A model generated the notes under the pieces. That model made no database searches. It was not told where the DNA came from and worked only from the letters and a program-made list of their open reading frames with translations. A stretch of 34,124 nt of DNA from Desulfuromonadaceae bacterium (GTDB lineage Bacteria; Desulfobacterota; Desulfuromonadia; Geobacterales; Pseudopelobacteraceae): contig JAQUCU010000007.1 of the NCBI GenBank assembly GCA_028686055.1, positions 1 through 34,124 of the forward strand. The letters run 5' to 3'. Both the position numbers and the translations under genes were made by a program. Positions 19,184 through 27,659 of the stretch are shown here, in pieces (the first letter of the stretch is position 1; each line of letters opens with the position of its first letter).

Positions 19184-20275
19184 TTACGACCTGATCGACC
19201 CGTCACGAAAGAACGGCAGTTCGCAGACCGTCGCGTCCATGCTGACCCGCTCATGGCGGATGGTGAGCGGCGTCCCGATGGACGCCAGCTCCGGCCTGAT
19301 AAAGCCGATGCCGATCCCTTTGCCGAGCATCGGCGAGAACACACCGCTGGTCACTGAGCCGACACTCTCCCCTGCAAAGCAGATCTCATAATGATGGCGG
19401 GGCGAACGGCGACCGGCGACTTCGAAGGCGACCTTTTTTCGCGCAACCCCCTGTTCCTTCGACCGCAGCAGCGCCTCTTTGCCGACAAAGGATTTGTCGA
19501 AGTTGACGAACCCCTCCAGCCCGGCTTCAAGCGGCGTGGTTTCTTCATCGATATCGCTGCCGTAGAGCGAATAGCCGACTTCAAGGCGCAGCACGTCACG
19601 CGCCCCCAGACCGGCCGGCTTGACGCGCTCGTCGGTCAACAGCAGATCCCACAGTTCGCAGACCTTTTCAGACGGGATAAAAATTTCATATCCCAGCTCA
19701 CCGGTGTAGCCGGTGCGGCTGACAATGGCTTCCACGCCGAGGATATTCATCGTGATAAACTTGAAATAGGGGATAGTGGCAACCTCCTCCCCTAACAGCT
19801 CGACCATGACGTAGCGGGAGAGCGGCCCCTGGAGATCAAGCTTGCCGGTATCAGAGGTAATATCGGTAAAGACACCGCCCCGCAGACGCCTCTGGATCAC
19901 GGCAAAATCCTTGGGGGCCGTAGCGGCGTTGACCACGATCATGACCTTGTCCCCGGCCAGACGGAACACTATCAGATCGTCGATGATACCCCCGCCCTCG
20001 TTGAGCAGAAAACCATAGCGGGAGCGGCCGACAGGGATCGTTTTCACCGAAAAGGTGAAGACATCCTCCAGTCCATCGGCCTCGAAATCCCCCTGGAAGA
20101 GAAACTCTCCCATATGGCAGATATCAAAGAGCGCGGCCTGGGTGCGGCACCAGCTGTGTTCGGCGATAATCCCCTCGTACTGAATCGGCATGTCCCACCC
20201 GCCAAAAGGCGCCATCAGGGCATTCAAGGCACGATGCCGAGTGCAGATCGGCGTTGCCTGGAGCTGAGCATCCAT
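19184..20275 (-). CDS. gcvT: Aminomethyltransferase GcvT
   Basis: APFGGWDMPIQYEGI, DICHMGEF, SRTGYTGELGYEIF, LGARDVLRLEVGYSLYGSDIDEETTPLEAGL; SD GGGGAGGA. Confidence 0.96.
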   Translation of the reverse strand: MDAQLQATPICTRHRALNALMAPFGGWDMPIQYEGIIAEHSWCRTQAALFDICHMGEFLFQGDFEADGLEDVFTFSVKTIPVGRSRYGFLLNEGGGIIDDLIVFRLAGDKVMIVVNAATAPKDFAVIQRRLRGGVFTDITSDTGKLDLQGPLSRYVMVELLGEEVATIPYFKFITMNILGVEAIVSRTGYTGELGYEIFIPSEKVCELWDLLLTDERVKPAGLGARDVLRLEVGYSLYGSDIDEETTPLEAGLEGFVNFDKSFVGKEALLRSKEQGVARKKVAFEVAGRRSPRHHYEICFAGESVGSVTSGVFSPMLGKGIGIGFIRPELASIGTPLTIRHERVSMDATVCELPFFRDGSIRS

Positions 20276-20298
20276 CGTATGTCCTCCCCGTACAGTTA

Positions 20299-20374
20299 TT
20301 GTTTTTCTGCTGTCGGCATGCTATATTCAGAACAAATTCGGACCACGGGGACCACCCCTGTGGTTTTTGCTTTT
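20299..20374 (+). promoter_or_regulatory. Candidate promoter plus leader terminator-like hairpin upstream of the RluA gene
   Basis: TTGTTT-17 nt-TATATT (20299-20327), then CCACGGGG-ACCA-CCCCTGTGG-TTTTT (20343-20368) before the ATG at 20389. Confidence 0.5.
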
Positions 20375-20388
20375 AAAGAAAGAGTACC

Positions 20389-21102
20389 ATGTTTACAAAT
20401 AAACGCACTCCGACAAAATATCAACCAAAAGGAGTGACGCTCCTTTACGAAGACAGGGATATTATCGTTATCGAAAAACCGTGCGGCCTGCTGACTATCG
20501 GCACTGAGCGGGACAAGTCGAGAACTGCCCACACCATCCTCAACGACTATGTCCGCAAGGGGGATCCCCGCTCCCGAAACCGGGTCTACATCGTCCACCG
20601 CCTCGATCGAGACACCTCGGGCATCCTGATTTTTGCCAGGAGCGAAGCGGCCAAGACCTTTCTGCAGGCTCACTGGGATAGCACCGACAAGCACTACCTC
20701 ACGATCGTGCATGGCTCACTGGCATTGAAATCCGGAACGATCAGCAGCTACCTGGCCGAGAACTCCGCCTTTAACGTCTATTCCACCCCCGACGCGGCTG
20801 CGGGGAAGCTGTCACATACCGAGTATACGGTCCTGAAAGAGGCCAAGGGGTTCAGCCTGCTGGATATCCACCTGCTCACCGGCCGCAAACACCAGATACG
20901 GGTGCACCTGTCGGAAAAGGGACACCCGGTCGTAGGGGACAGAAAATACGGCAGGGGGAACGACCACTACGGCACCATGGCACTGCATGCCAGATCGATC
21001 TCGTTCACGCATCCGGTAAACGGTAAGCGGCTGACTTTTGAAACCGGCATCCCTGAGTTTTTCACCCGCCTGGTCGGCAGCATAGAAACGCCGGCACCCT
21101 GA
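20389..21102 (+). CDS. RluA family pseudouridine synthase
   Basis: VHRLDRDTSGILIFARSEAAK catalytic motif, LLTGRKHQIRVHLSEKGHPVVGDRKYG. Confidence 0.93.
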   Translation: MFTNKRTPTKYQPKGVTLLYEDRDIIVIEKPCGLLTIGTERDKSRTAHTILNDYVRKGDPRSRNRVYIVHRLDRDTSGILIFARSEAAKTFLQAHWDSTDKHYLTIVHGSLALKSGTISSYLAENSAFNVYSTPDAAAGKLSHTEYTVLKEAKGFSLLDIHLLTGRKHQIRVHLSEKGHPVVGDRKYGRGNDHYGTMALHARSISFTHPVNGKRLTFETGIPEFFTRLVGSIETPAP

Positions 21103-21127
21103 TTCCTCTGCAGATGGGATGTAAGCC

Positions 21128-22069
21128 ATGATAATTTCCGCCAGCCGGCGCACCGACATACCGGCCTTCTATAGTGAATGGTTCATGAAGCGGGTGCGGG
21201 CGGGATACTTCTACCGGGTCAACCCCTTCAACAGCACACAGGTCACCGGATTCAGCCTTAAACCGGAGGATGTGGACGCGGTCTGCTTCTGGACCAAGGA
21301 CCCGCGGCCGCTCATGAAGCATCTGGATGAGCTGGACGAACGGGGGCTGAACTACTACTTCCAGTTCACCCTCAACCCTTATGATAATATTTTCGAGCCG
21401 GGCGTACCGCCGCTGCAGGAACGTATCGCTGCCATGACCGAACTGGCCGGACGCATTGGGACGGAGCGGGTGGTGTGGCGCTACGATCCGGTCATCCTGA
21501 GCAGCGTCACCCCGGTGGCTTTCCACCTTGAAAAGATAGAGGAGGTTGCAGAACAGGTCGCCACGGCAACCCGGCGGCTGGTGTTCAGCTTCTACGATTT
21601 CTACGGCAGGGGGAAGGGGCGTCTGGACAGGGCTCTGGCGGAAACCGGCATAGAGTTGCACGATATTACCGCGCCGGAGCATGAGGATGCGCTTGATCTG
21701 GTTGCCCGCGGATTCAAGGCGACAGCCGACCGGCATACGCTGCAGATATTTTCCTGCAGCGAGGGTGTTGAGCTGGAGGCGGTCGGCATCAGGCACGGCG
21801 CCTGCATCGACGGCAACCTGATCCGGGAGCTGTTCGACATCAGCGGCAGTTTTGCCAGAGATCGGAACCAGCGTGATGCGTGCAACTGCGCCGAATCGGC
21901 CGACATGGGGAGCTACAACAGCTGCCGTTTCCGTTGCAGCTACTGCTACGCCAACTTCAACGAAGGAGTGATAGAGAGGAACTGGGGCGGGCATATCCCG
22001 GACAGCCCGGCGCTACTGTACGGGTACGACCGTGAAATTGAGATCAGGACAAGGAATTACCGGAGGTAA
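21128..22069 (+). CDS. DUF1848 domain-containing protein
   Basis: MIISASRRTDIPAFYSEWFMKRVRAGY, FWTKDPRPL, C-terminal CNCAESADMGSYNSCRFRCSYCYAN. Confidence 0.85.
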   Translation: MIISASRRTDIPAFYSEWFMKRVRAGYFYRVNPFNSTQVTGFSLKPEDVDAVCFWTKDPRPLMKHLDELDERGLNYYFQFTLNPYDNIFEPGVPPLQERIAAMTELAGRIGTERVVWRYDPVILSSVTPVAFHLEKIEEVAEQVATATRRLVFSFYDFYGRGKGRLDRALAETGIELHDITAPEHEDALDLVARGFKATADRHTLQIFSCSEGVELEAVGIRHGACIDGNLIRELFDISGSFARDRNQRDACNCAESADMGSYNSCRFRCSYCYANFNEGVIERNWGGHIPDSPALLYGYDREIEIRTRNYRR

Positions 22070-22085
22070 AAGGATGGCCGAGAGC

Positions 22086-23003
22086 CTACGGCGGGCATTG
22101 TGCGCACATCGATTTGAAGAGGTTGGTGCTCAGGTAGCGGTCACCTCGATCAGGAATGATGGCAACAATCAATCCCGATTCCAGTTCCGATGCCAGCCTG
22201 ATCGCACCGGCCACGGCAGCGCCGCCAGACATCCCGCAAAAAATCCCCTGCCGCGAGGCAAGCAGCCGGGCGGTTTCGAAGGCATCATCGTCCTCCACGA
22301 CAAGTTTGCGGTGGTAGGCATGCGGATCGTAGATGGGGGGAACAATTGCTTCCTGCATGTTTTTGAGCCCCTGGATCTTGTGCCCGAGGACCGGTTCTAC
22401 GGCTACGATACGCACATCCGGTTTGATCTCCCGGAAATATTTCGCAACCCCCATGACCGTGCCGCTCGTGCCGATACCGGCCACGAAATGTGTGATCTCA
22501 CCGCCGGTCTGGCGCATGATTTCCGGGGCGGTTGTTTCGTAGTGAGACAGGACATTGTTAGGATTGGCGTACTGGTTGGGCATATAGTACGTTCCGGGGT
22601 CGCTGTCGAGAATTTTGTGGGCGAGGCGGATCGCCCCGTCGGTAGCCTCACAGCCTGGAGAGAGCACAATCTCGGCGCCGTATGCCTCCAGCACGCTGCG
22701 CCGTTCCATGCTGACGCAGGCCGGCATGACCAGCTTTATTCGATAGCCTCTGGCTGCGGCGATCATGGCAAGGGCTATGCCGGTGTTGCCGGATGTCGGC
22801 TCAAGAATAACCTTGTCCGGAGTCATTTCACCGCTCGCCTCGGCAGCCAGGATCATACGGCGTGCCGGCCGGTCCTTGATCGAACCGCCAGGGTTGTTCC
22901 CTTCAAGCTTTGCCATGATGCGAACGCCGGGATTTGTGCAGAGGGAACCGATTTCAACGAGCGGAGTCGAGCCGATCGCTTCGAGAAGACTGTGACCTTT
23001 CAT
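22086..23003 (-). CDS. cysM: Cysteine synthase (PLP-dependent, CysK/CysM family)
   Basis: NNPGGSIKDRPARRMI (PLP Lys), EPTSGNTGIALAMIAAARGY, GIGTSGTVMG, GDRYLST. Confidence 0.92.
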   Translation of the reverse strand: MKGHSLLEAIGSTPLVEIGSLCTNPGVRIMAKLEGNNPGGSIKDRPARRMILAAEASGEMTPDKVILEPTSGNTGIALAMIAAARGYRIKLVMPACVSMERRSVLEAYGAEIVLSPGCEATDGAIRLAHKILDSDPGTYYMPNQYANPNNVLSHYETTAPEIMRQTGGEITHFVAGIGTSGTVMGVAKYFREIKPDVRIVAVEPVLGHKIQGLKNMQEAIVPPIYDPHAYHRKLVVEDDDAFETARLLASRQGIFCGMSGGAAVAGAIRLASELESGLIVAIIPDRGDRYLSTNLFKSMCAQCPP

Positions 23004-23151
23004 CTGTGCCTCATATATCTATAGTTGGAATCTTTAACATATAATCCTCACCGACCGTGGACGTCAAGAGCCACAAACTGATTAGAAGTGCCGAGCGCAT
23101 TATTCTGGATATAAATTATCTGATATTTCATACTTATGCAGAGGGGCCGGA

Positions 23152-23460
23152 ATGAACTGGCAGGTCTATATAATACTCTGTTCGGACAACACGCTCTATA
23201 CCGGCATAACAACGGATCTTCAGCGGCGCTTCGGTCAGCATGCCTCAGGGCGTGGAGCCAAGTACTTTCGCGGCCGCCAGCCGGTGCAGGTGGTTTATCT
23301 GGAAAGCGGACATACCCGCAATTCAGCCGCTACCAGAGAAGTGGCGATCAAGAACCTTGCCCGCGCCGCTAAACTTAGACTGATCTCCTCTGAAATAACT
23401 GGCGACAGCTGCCAGCAGAAGGATACTATTCCTTCCTTCTTGCGACAGCCGCTTTTATGA
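23152..23460 (+). CDS. GIY-YIG nuclease family protein
   Basis: WQVYIILCSDNTLYTGITTDLQRRFGQHASGRGAKYFRGRQPVQVVY. Confidence 0.9.
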   Translation: MNWQVYIILCSDNTLYTGITTDLQRRFGQHASGRGAKYFRGRQPVQVVYLESGHTRNSAATREVAIKNLARAAKLRLISSEITGDSCQQKDTIPSFLRQPLL

Positions 23461-23529
23461 TATTCTGTCGAGTTTAATCCGGAAAACAGCTGTAATTGAT
23501 AATTGAGCAGAGACTGAAAGGCAGGAACC

Positions 23530-24237
23530 ATGGCACAACCCTGGAAAACCATTGAAAGCATCACCACCGAAGAAGGAGCACTTGAACTTCGCCAGCGCGG
23601 TGAACGGGATTTTATTATCACGATCGGCTCCCAGGTACTCATGAACAGCCTCTCCAACCGTTCCGAGGTCGTGCTGGGGCAGCTCGGCTGCGCCCTCCTG
23701 AAGGATAGTGAAAACCCGCGGGTTCTGGTGGGGGGGCTCGGTATGGGCTTTACGCTCAAAGCGAGCCTTGATACCCTGCCGGCGTCAGCCGCTGTTGTCG
23801 TCGCCGAACTGAACCCGACCGTGCGTGAATGGTGCCGGGGACCCCTGGCTCCCCTCACCGGAAACGCCGTCAACGACCCCCGTGTGACGGTGGAGATCGG
23901 TGATGTCTCCAGCCGGATCCGCCGGAGCGCCGTGGATGGCGGCGAGTCCCGCTTCGACGCCATCATACTGGACCTGTATCGCGGCCCCCACGCAAAAACA
24001 CACCACAGCGACGACCCGCTCTACGGCAGCCGCGCCATCGAAAACATGCGGGCCGCACTCAAACCGTGCGGAACCCTGGCGGTGTGGGGAGAAAATTATG
24101 ACGAGGGTTTCGACAAGCGCCTGCAGAGCGCCGGTTTCACAGTGACAACGGACCGGCCCGGTCGGGGCGGCCTCCGTCATGTGGTATTTCTTGGTAACCT
24201 GAAACAGTGCAGAAAAACAGGGAAACATACATCCTGA
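23530..24237 (+). CDS. Spermidine synthase-like methyltransferase-fold protein
   Basis: RVLVGGLGMGFTLKASLD, VVVAELNPTVREW, FDAIILDLYRGP. Confidence 0.75.
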   Translation: MAQPWKTIESITTEEGALELRQRGERDFIITIGSQVLMNSLSNRSEVVLGQLGCALLKDSENPRVLVGGLGMGFTLKASLDTLPASAAVVVAELNPTVREWCRGPLAPLTGNAVNDPRVTVEIGDVSSRIRRSAVDGGESRFDAIILDLYRGPHAKTHHSDDPLYGSRAIENMRAALKPCGTLAVWGENYDEGFDKRLQSAGFTVTTDRPGRGGLRHVVFLGNLKQCRKTGKHTS

Positions 24238-24274
24238 GCCGGATGCGGTGATCTTTGGCGGGGCGGTTCTCCCG

Positions 24275-24787
24275 TTACCCCCGGGTGAGGAGCGTTTTCA
24301 GCTTTACCATCTCATCGGGACAGATACTCAAACAGTCATGCCCTTCCAGAAATTCAACCAGTGACCCCAGAAAGATCCCGAACGAGAGCGGCACATTGGC
24401 CCTGTCGTAATAATAGGTACCGTTGTTGTACAGCACATTAAGCGCAAAACCGGTGTTGGGGGAATCCAGCTCGACAAGCCCCTTGATCAGACGGTAGATC
24501 TTCTTTTCCAGCGTGCGCTGGGCACCGCTCTCCGGCTTCGGCCTGTCCCCTTTCGTTCCCCCCTTCATTAAGGAGAGATTCACTCCGGTACGCTTCGACG
24601 TACACCCCAGCAGGCCGTTGAATATCATCATCATTTCCTTGACGATATTTTCTCTCGCGACTTCGGGAGAGGCATCCTCCGTAACCGGCTGGACATGGTT
24701 CACCTTGAACGGCGCCACCCTGTCGGAGGTCAAATCCGCAGCCAACCGTCTCAGCCTGGTGCTACCTTGTTTTTCTTCCATTACCAC
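24275..24787 (-). CDS. Conserved hypothetical protein
   Basis: 170 aa open frame, same strand as Tex; no recognised motif. Confidence 0.6.
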   Translation of the reverse strand: MVMEEKQGSTRLRRLAADLTSDRVAPFKVNHVQPVTEDASPEVARENIVKEMMMIFNGLLGCTSKRTGVNLSLMKGGTKGDRPKPESGAQRTLEKKIYRLIKGLVELDSPNTGFALNVLYNNGTYYYDRANVPLSFGIFLGSLVEFLEGHDCLSICPDEMVKLKTLLTRG

Positions 24788-24837
24788 GGACTCCTGATTT
24801 CATTTTTTTATTTTCACACATTTGTTCACACGCCGGT

Positions 24838-27024
24838 TCATCCCCCCGTTTTTACACCCTGCTCCGCCTCCCTGATCGACAGCGAGATCCGCTTGCGCTG
24901 CGCATCGGCTGACAGCACCTTGACTTTCACCACCTGCCCCGCCCGAACAGCATCACTCGGGTCCTTGACATAACGGTTGGCCAGATGGCTGATATGCACC
25001 AGGCCATCCTGATGGACGCCGATATCGACAAAGGCACCGAACGCGGTCACATTGGTCACAACCCCCTGCAGGATCATACCCTCCTTCAGATCACCGATTT
25101 CGCGGATATCATCCCGGAAGAACGCGGTCTCGAACCGGCTGCGCGGATCGCGCCCCGGTTTTTTAAGTTCTTCAATGATATCGTTCAGTGTCGGCAGGCC
25201 GACACTGCCGGAGACATATCGTTGCAGATCAATTCTGTTCACCAGGGCAGGATCAGCGATCAGACCCGCCAGGGAGACACCCAGATCGGCTGCCATTGTC
25301 TCCACCAGCTTGTAACGCTCAGGATGAACGGCGCTGTTGTCCAGCGGATGTGTCCCCCCTCTGATACGGAGGAATCCGGCCGCCTGTTCAAAGGCTTTGG
25401 CCCCGAAACGGGGCACCTTGAGAAGCGCCTTGCGGGAGAGAAATGAGCCGTTCTCATCGCGATAGCGGGTGATGGCCTTTGCCAGGGAGGGCCCGACGCC
25501 GGAAACGTAGGCCAGAAGCGCCCAGGATGAGGTATTCAGATCGACTCCCACGTAGTTTACGCATGACTCCACAACACCGTCCAGCGCCCTCTTCAGCATA
25601 CTCTGGTTGACATCGTGCTGATACTGCCCGACACCGATACTCTTCGGATCGACCTTGACCAACTCACCGAGCGGATCCTGCAGCCTGCGGGCGATGGAGA
25701 TCGCTCCGCGCACCGTCAGATCCAGATCCGGAAACTCCTCACGGGCGATGTCCGAGGCCGAGTAGACACTGGCCCCCGCCTCGCTGACCGACACCACCGG
25801 GAGCTGCCTCCCTGCACCGGCCAGGGTCTCCTTGACAAAAATCTCCATCTCGCGACCGGCGGTGCCGTTGCCAACCGCAACCATCTCGATCGCATGGGTT
25901 TTAACGAGCCGCAGCAGATCGTGTCGCGCCTGGGGAATCCGTCCTTCGCCGATATGCGGATAGATCGTCACATGCTCGAGGAAGCGGCCGGTCGCATCCA
26001 GCGCCGCCAGCTTTGAACCGGTGCGGAAGCCCGGGTCGATACCGAGGACCCGTTTCCCACCGGCCGGCGGCGCCAGCAGCAGTTCGCGCAAATTACGGGC
26101 AAAGACGATGATGGCCGCTTCATCGGCGCGTTCCTTGCTCTCCAGGCGGAGTTCTACCTCGATGGAAGGCGCTATCAGGCGTTTGTAGGCATCCTCGGCC
26201 ACCCGTTCGAGCAGCGGGGTGAAGATACTGGTTCTCTGTACCAGGCGCGACTTTAATCCGGCCAGGAGATGTTCGACCGGAGCGGAGATCGACAGGTAGA
26301 GCACCCCCTCCTTCTCGCCGCGCCGCATCGCCAGCATCCGGTGCGAGGGGACCGCCTTGAGCGGTTCCTGATAATCATAGTACATCTCGAATTTGGTGAC
26401 CTGCTCCTTGTAGTCGGCCGCTACCCGCGAGGTAATCACACCCTTTTCGCTGGTAAGACGCCGCGCGATCGCGCGAGCATCGGCACTGTCGGAAAGTCGC
26501 TCTGCCAGTATGTATCCGGCCCCCTCCAGCGCGGTTGACGCATCAGGGACGTCCCTATCCGGATTGATGAAGCTGAGCGCCACTTCCTCTGCAGTTCCGG
26601 CTGTCAGCTCCTGGGCGGCCATGATATTCGCCAGCGGCTCCAGACCACGCGCCCTGGCAACCGTGGCCTTCGTGCGCCGTTTCGGCTTGTACGGCAGGTA
26701 CAGGTCTTCCACCTCGGTCTTCTGACGCGAGGATTCGATCCGCCCACGCAGCTCAGGCGTCAGCTTGCCCTGTTCCTCGATGGATTTGAGCACAGTAACC
26801 TTGCGTTCTTCCAGCTCGCCGAAGTAAGCGAACTGCTCCTCAACCGCACGAATCTGCACCTCATCCAGCTCACCGGTATACTCCTTGCGGTACCGGGCGA
26901 TGAAGGGAACCGTGGCCCCCTCCTGCAGCAACCCGACGGTATGCTCCACCTGAAACGGCTTGAGGCCGGTAGCTTCGATTATATAGGTTATCAACATGCG
27001 TGTTTGTTCGTCACTCTGCTTCAT
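24838..27024 (-). CDS. tex: Tex family RNA-binding transcriptional accessory protein
   Basis: VPFIARYRKEYTGELDEVQIR, GIDPGFRTGSKLAALD, C-terminal S1 domain (GVVTNVTAFGAFVDIGVHQDGLVHISHL). Confidence 0.95.
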   Translation of the reverse strand: MKQSDEQTRMLITYIIEATGLKPFQVEHTVGLLQEGATVPFIARYRKEYTGELDEVQIRAVEEQFAYFGELEERKVTVLKSIEEQGKLTPELRGRIESSRQKTEVEDLYLPYKPKRRTKATVARARGLEPLANIMAAQELTAGTAEEVALSFINPDRDVPDASTALEGAGYILAERLSDSADARAIARRLTSEKGVITSRVAADYKEQVTKFEMYYDYQEPLKAVPSHRMLAMRRGEKEGVLYLSISAPVEHLLAGLKSRLVQRTSIFTPLLERVAEDAYKRLIAPSIEVELRLESKERADEAAIIVFARNLRELLLAPPAGGKRVLGIDPGFRTGSKLAALDATGRFLEHVTIYPHIGEGRIPQARHDLLRLVKTHAIEMVAVGNGTAGREMEIFVKETLAGAGRQLPVVSVSEAGASVYSASDIAREEFPDLDLTVRGAISIARRLQDPLGELVKVDPKSIGVGQYQHDVNQSMLKRALDGVVESCVNYVGVDLNTSSWALLAYVSGVGPSLAKAITRYRDENGSFLSRKALLKVPRFGAKAFEQAAGFLRIRGGTHPLDNSAVHPERYKLVETMAADLGVSLAGLIADPALVNRIDLQRYVSGSVGLPTLNDIIEELKKPGRDPRSRFETAFFRDDIREIGDLKEGMILQGVVTNVTAFGAFVDIGVHQDGLVHISHLANRYVKDPSDAVRAGQVVKVKVLSADAQRKRISLSIREAEQGVKTGG

Positions 27025-27119
27025 TACAGCTCCGGTCTGAGAGAACGGGGAATGGCCTTCAACAGCAGCAGAAAGTCCGCCGTCAGCCTTGTTTTTGCGG
27101 GAAATACGACAATAATCTA

Positions 27120-27494
27120 TTATTCTACGGAGGCGATCCCCGTCACAAAGTATTCCGATTCGCCAAAACAGGTCGTTGGTATGCCTTTATGCTGCTCGTA
27201 GGATACGGATACCTTTTTACCCATGGCACCGTTGAGCTTTGCTGCAACGGCCTCATCCCTGACGCTGAAGAGAAACTTTTCCGGGAGAACCCCGGGGGCG
27301 GGTATCATCTGCATCTCACCTTCCCAGGTCTTGCACAGCCATCCTTTTTGAGAGAACTTCTGAATATAGCCGGCCCGTTCCCCTTTGGAATAGCTCCAGC
27401 TTAGCGCAACCCAGACATAGCCGGCAAAAAGCGCCAGCGCAACGAGTAGGACCATGCATGCAGACAGTATAATTTTTCTGGTACTTATTGCCAT
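27120..27494 (-). CDS. Membrane-anchored conserved hypothetical protein
   Basis: N-terminal hydrophobic helix (IILSACMVLLVALALFAGYVWVAL) followed by a soluble domain. Confidence 0.65.
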   Translation of the reverse strand: MAISTRKIILSACMVLLVALALFAGYVWVALSWSYSKGERAGYIQKFSQKGWLCKTWEGEMQMIPAPGVLPEKFLFSVRDEAVAAKLNGAMGKKVSVSYEQHKGIPTTCFGESEYFVTGIASVE

Positions 27495-27603
27495 TGAAGC
27501 CTCCGAACAATTAATTGGTTGTGCATAGTTTTAGTGATATGCATCCAAAGTGTCAATCAGGAATGGCCTTTGTCCACCATCCATCTTTCGCCCACACCAT
27601 AAG

Positions 27604-27635
27604 AAAAGCCGCCCGACGGATGTCGGACGGCTTTT
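27604..27635 (-). terminator. Rho-independent terminator downstream of the octaheme cytochrome
   Basis: AAAAGCCGCCCGAC-GGAT-GTCGGACGGCTTTT stem with T-tract on the minus strand. Confidence 0.8.
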
Positions 27636-27659
27636 GCTTACATGCAGCTAAAGAGTTGG

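Noticed and set aside
20276-20388. Checked for a glycine riboswitch upstream of gcvT.
   Set aside because: Only about 113 nt, no glycine aptamer core seen; the visible hairpin is better explained as a plus-strand leader element.
22032-23024. Plus-strand 330 aa ORF over the cysteine synthase gene.
   Set aside because: Antisense to a clear PLP-dependent cysteine synthase; no motif support.
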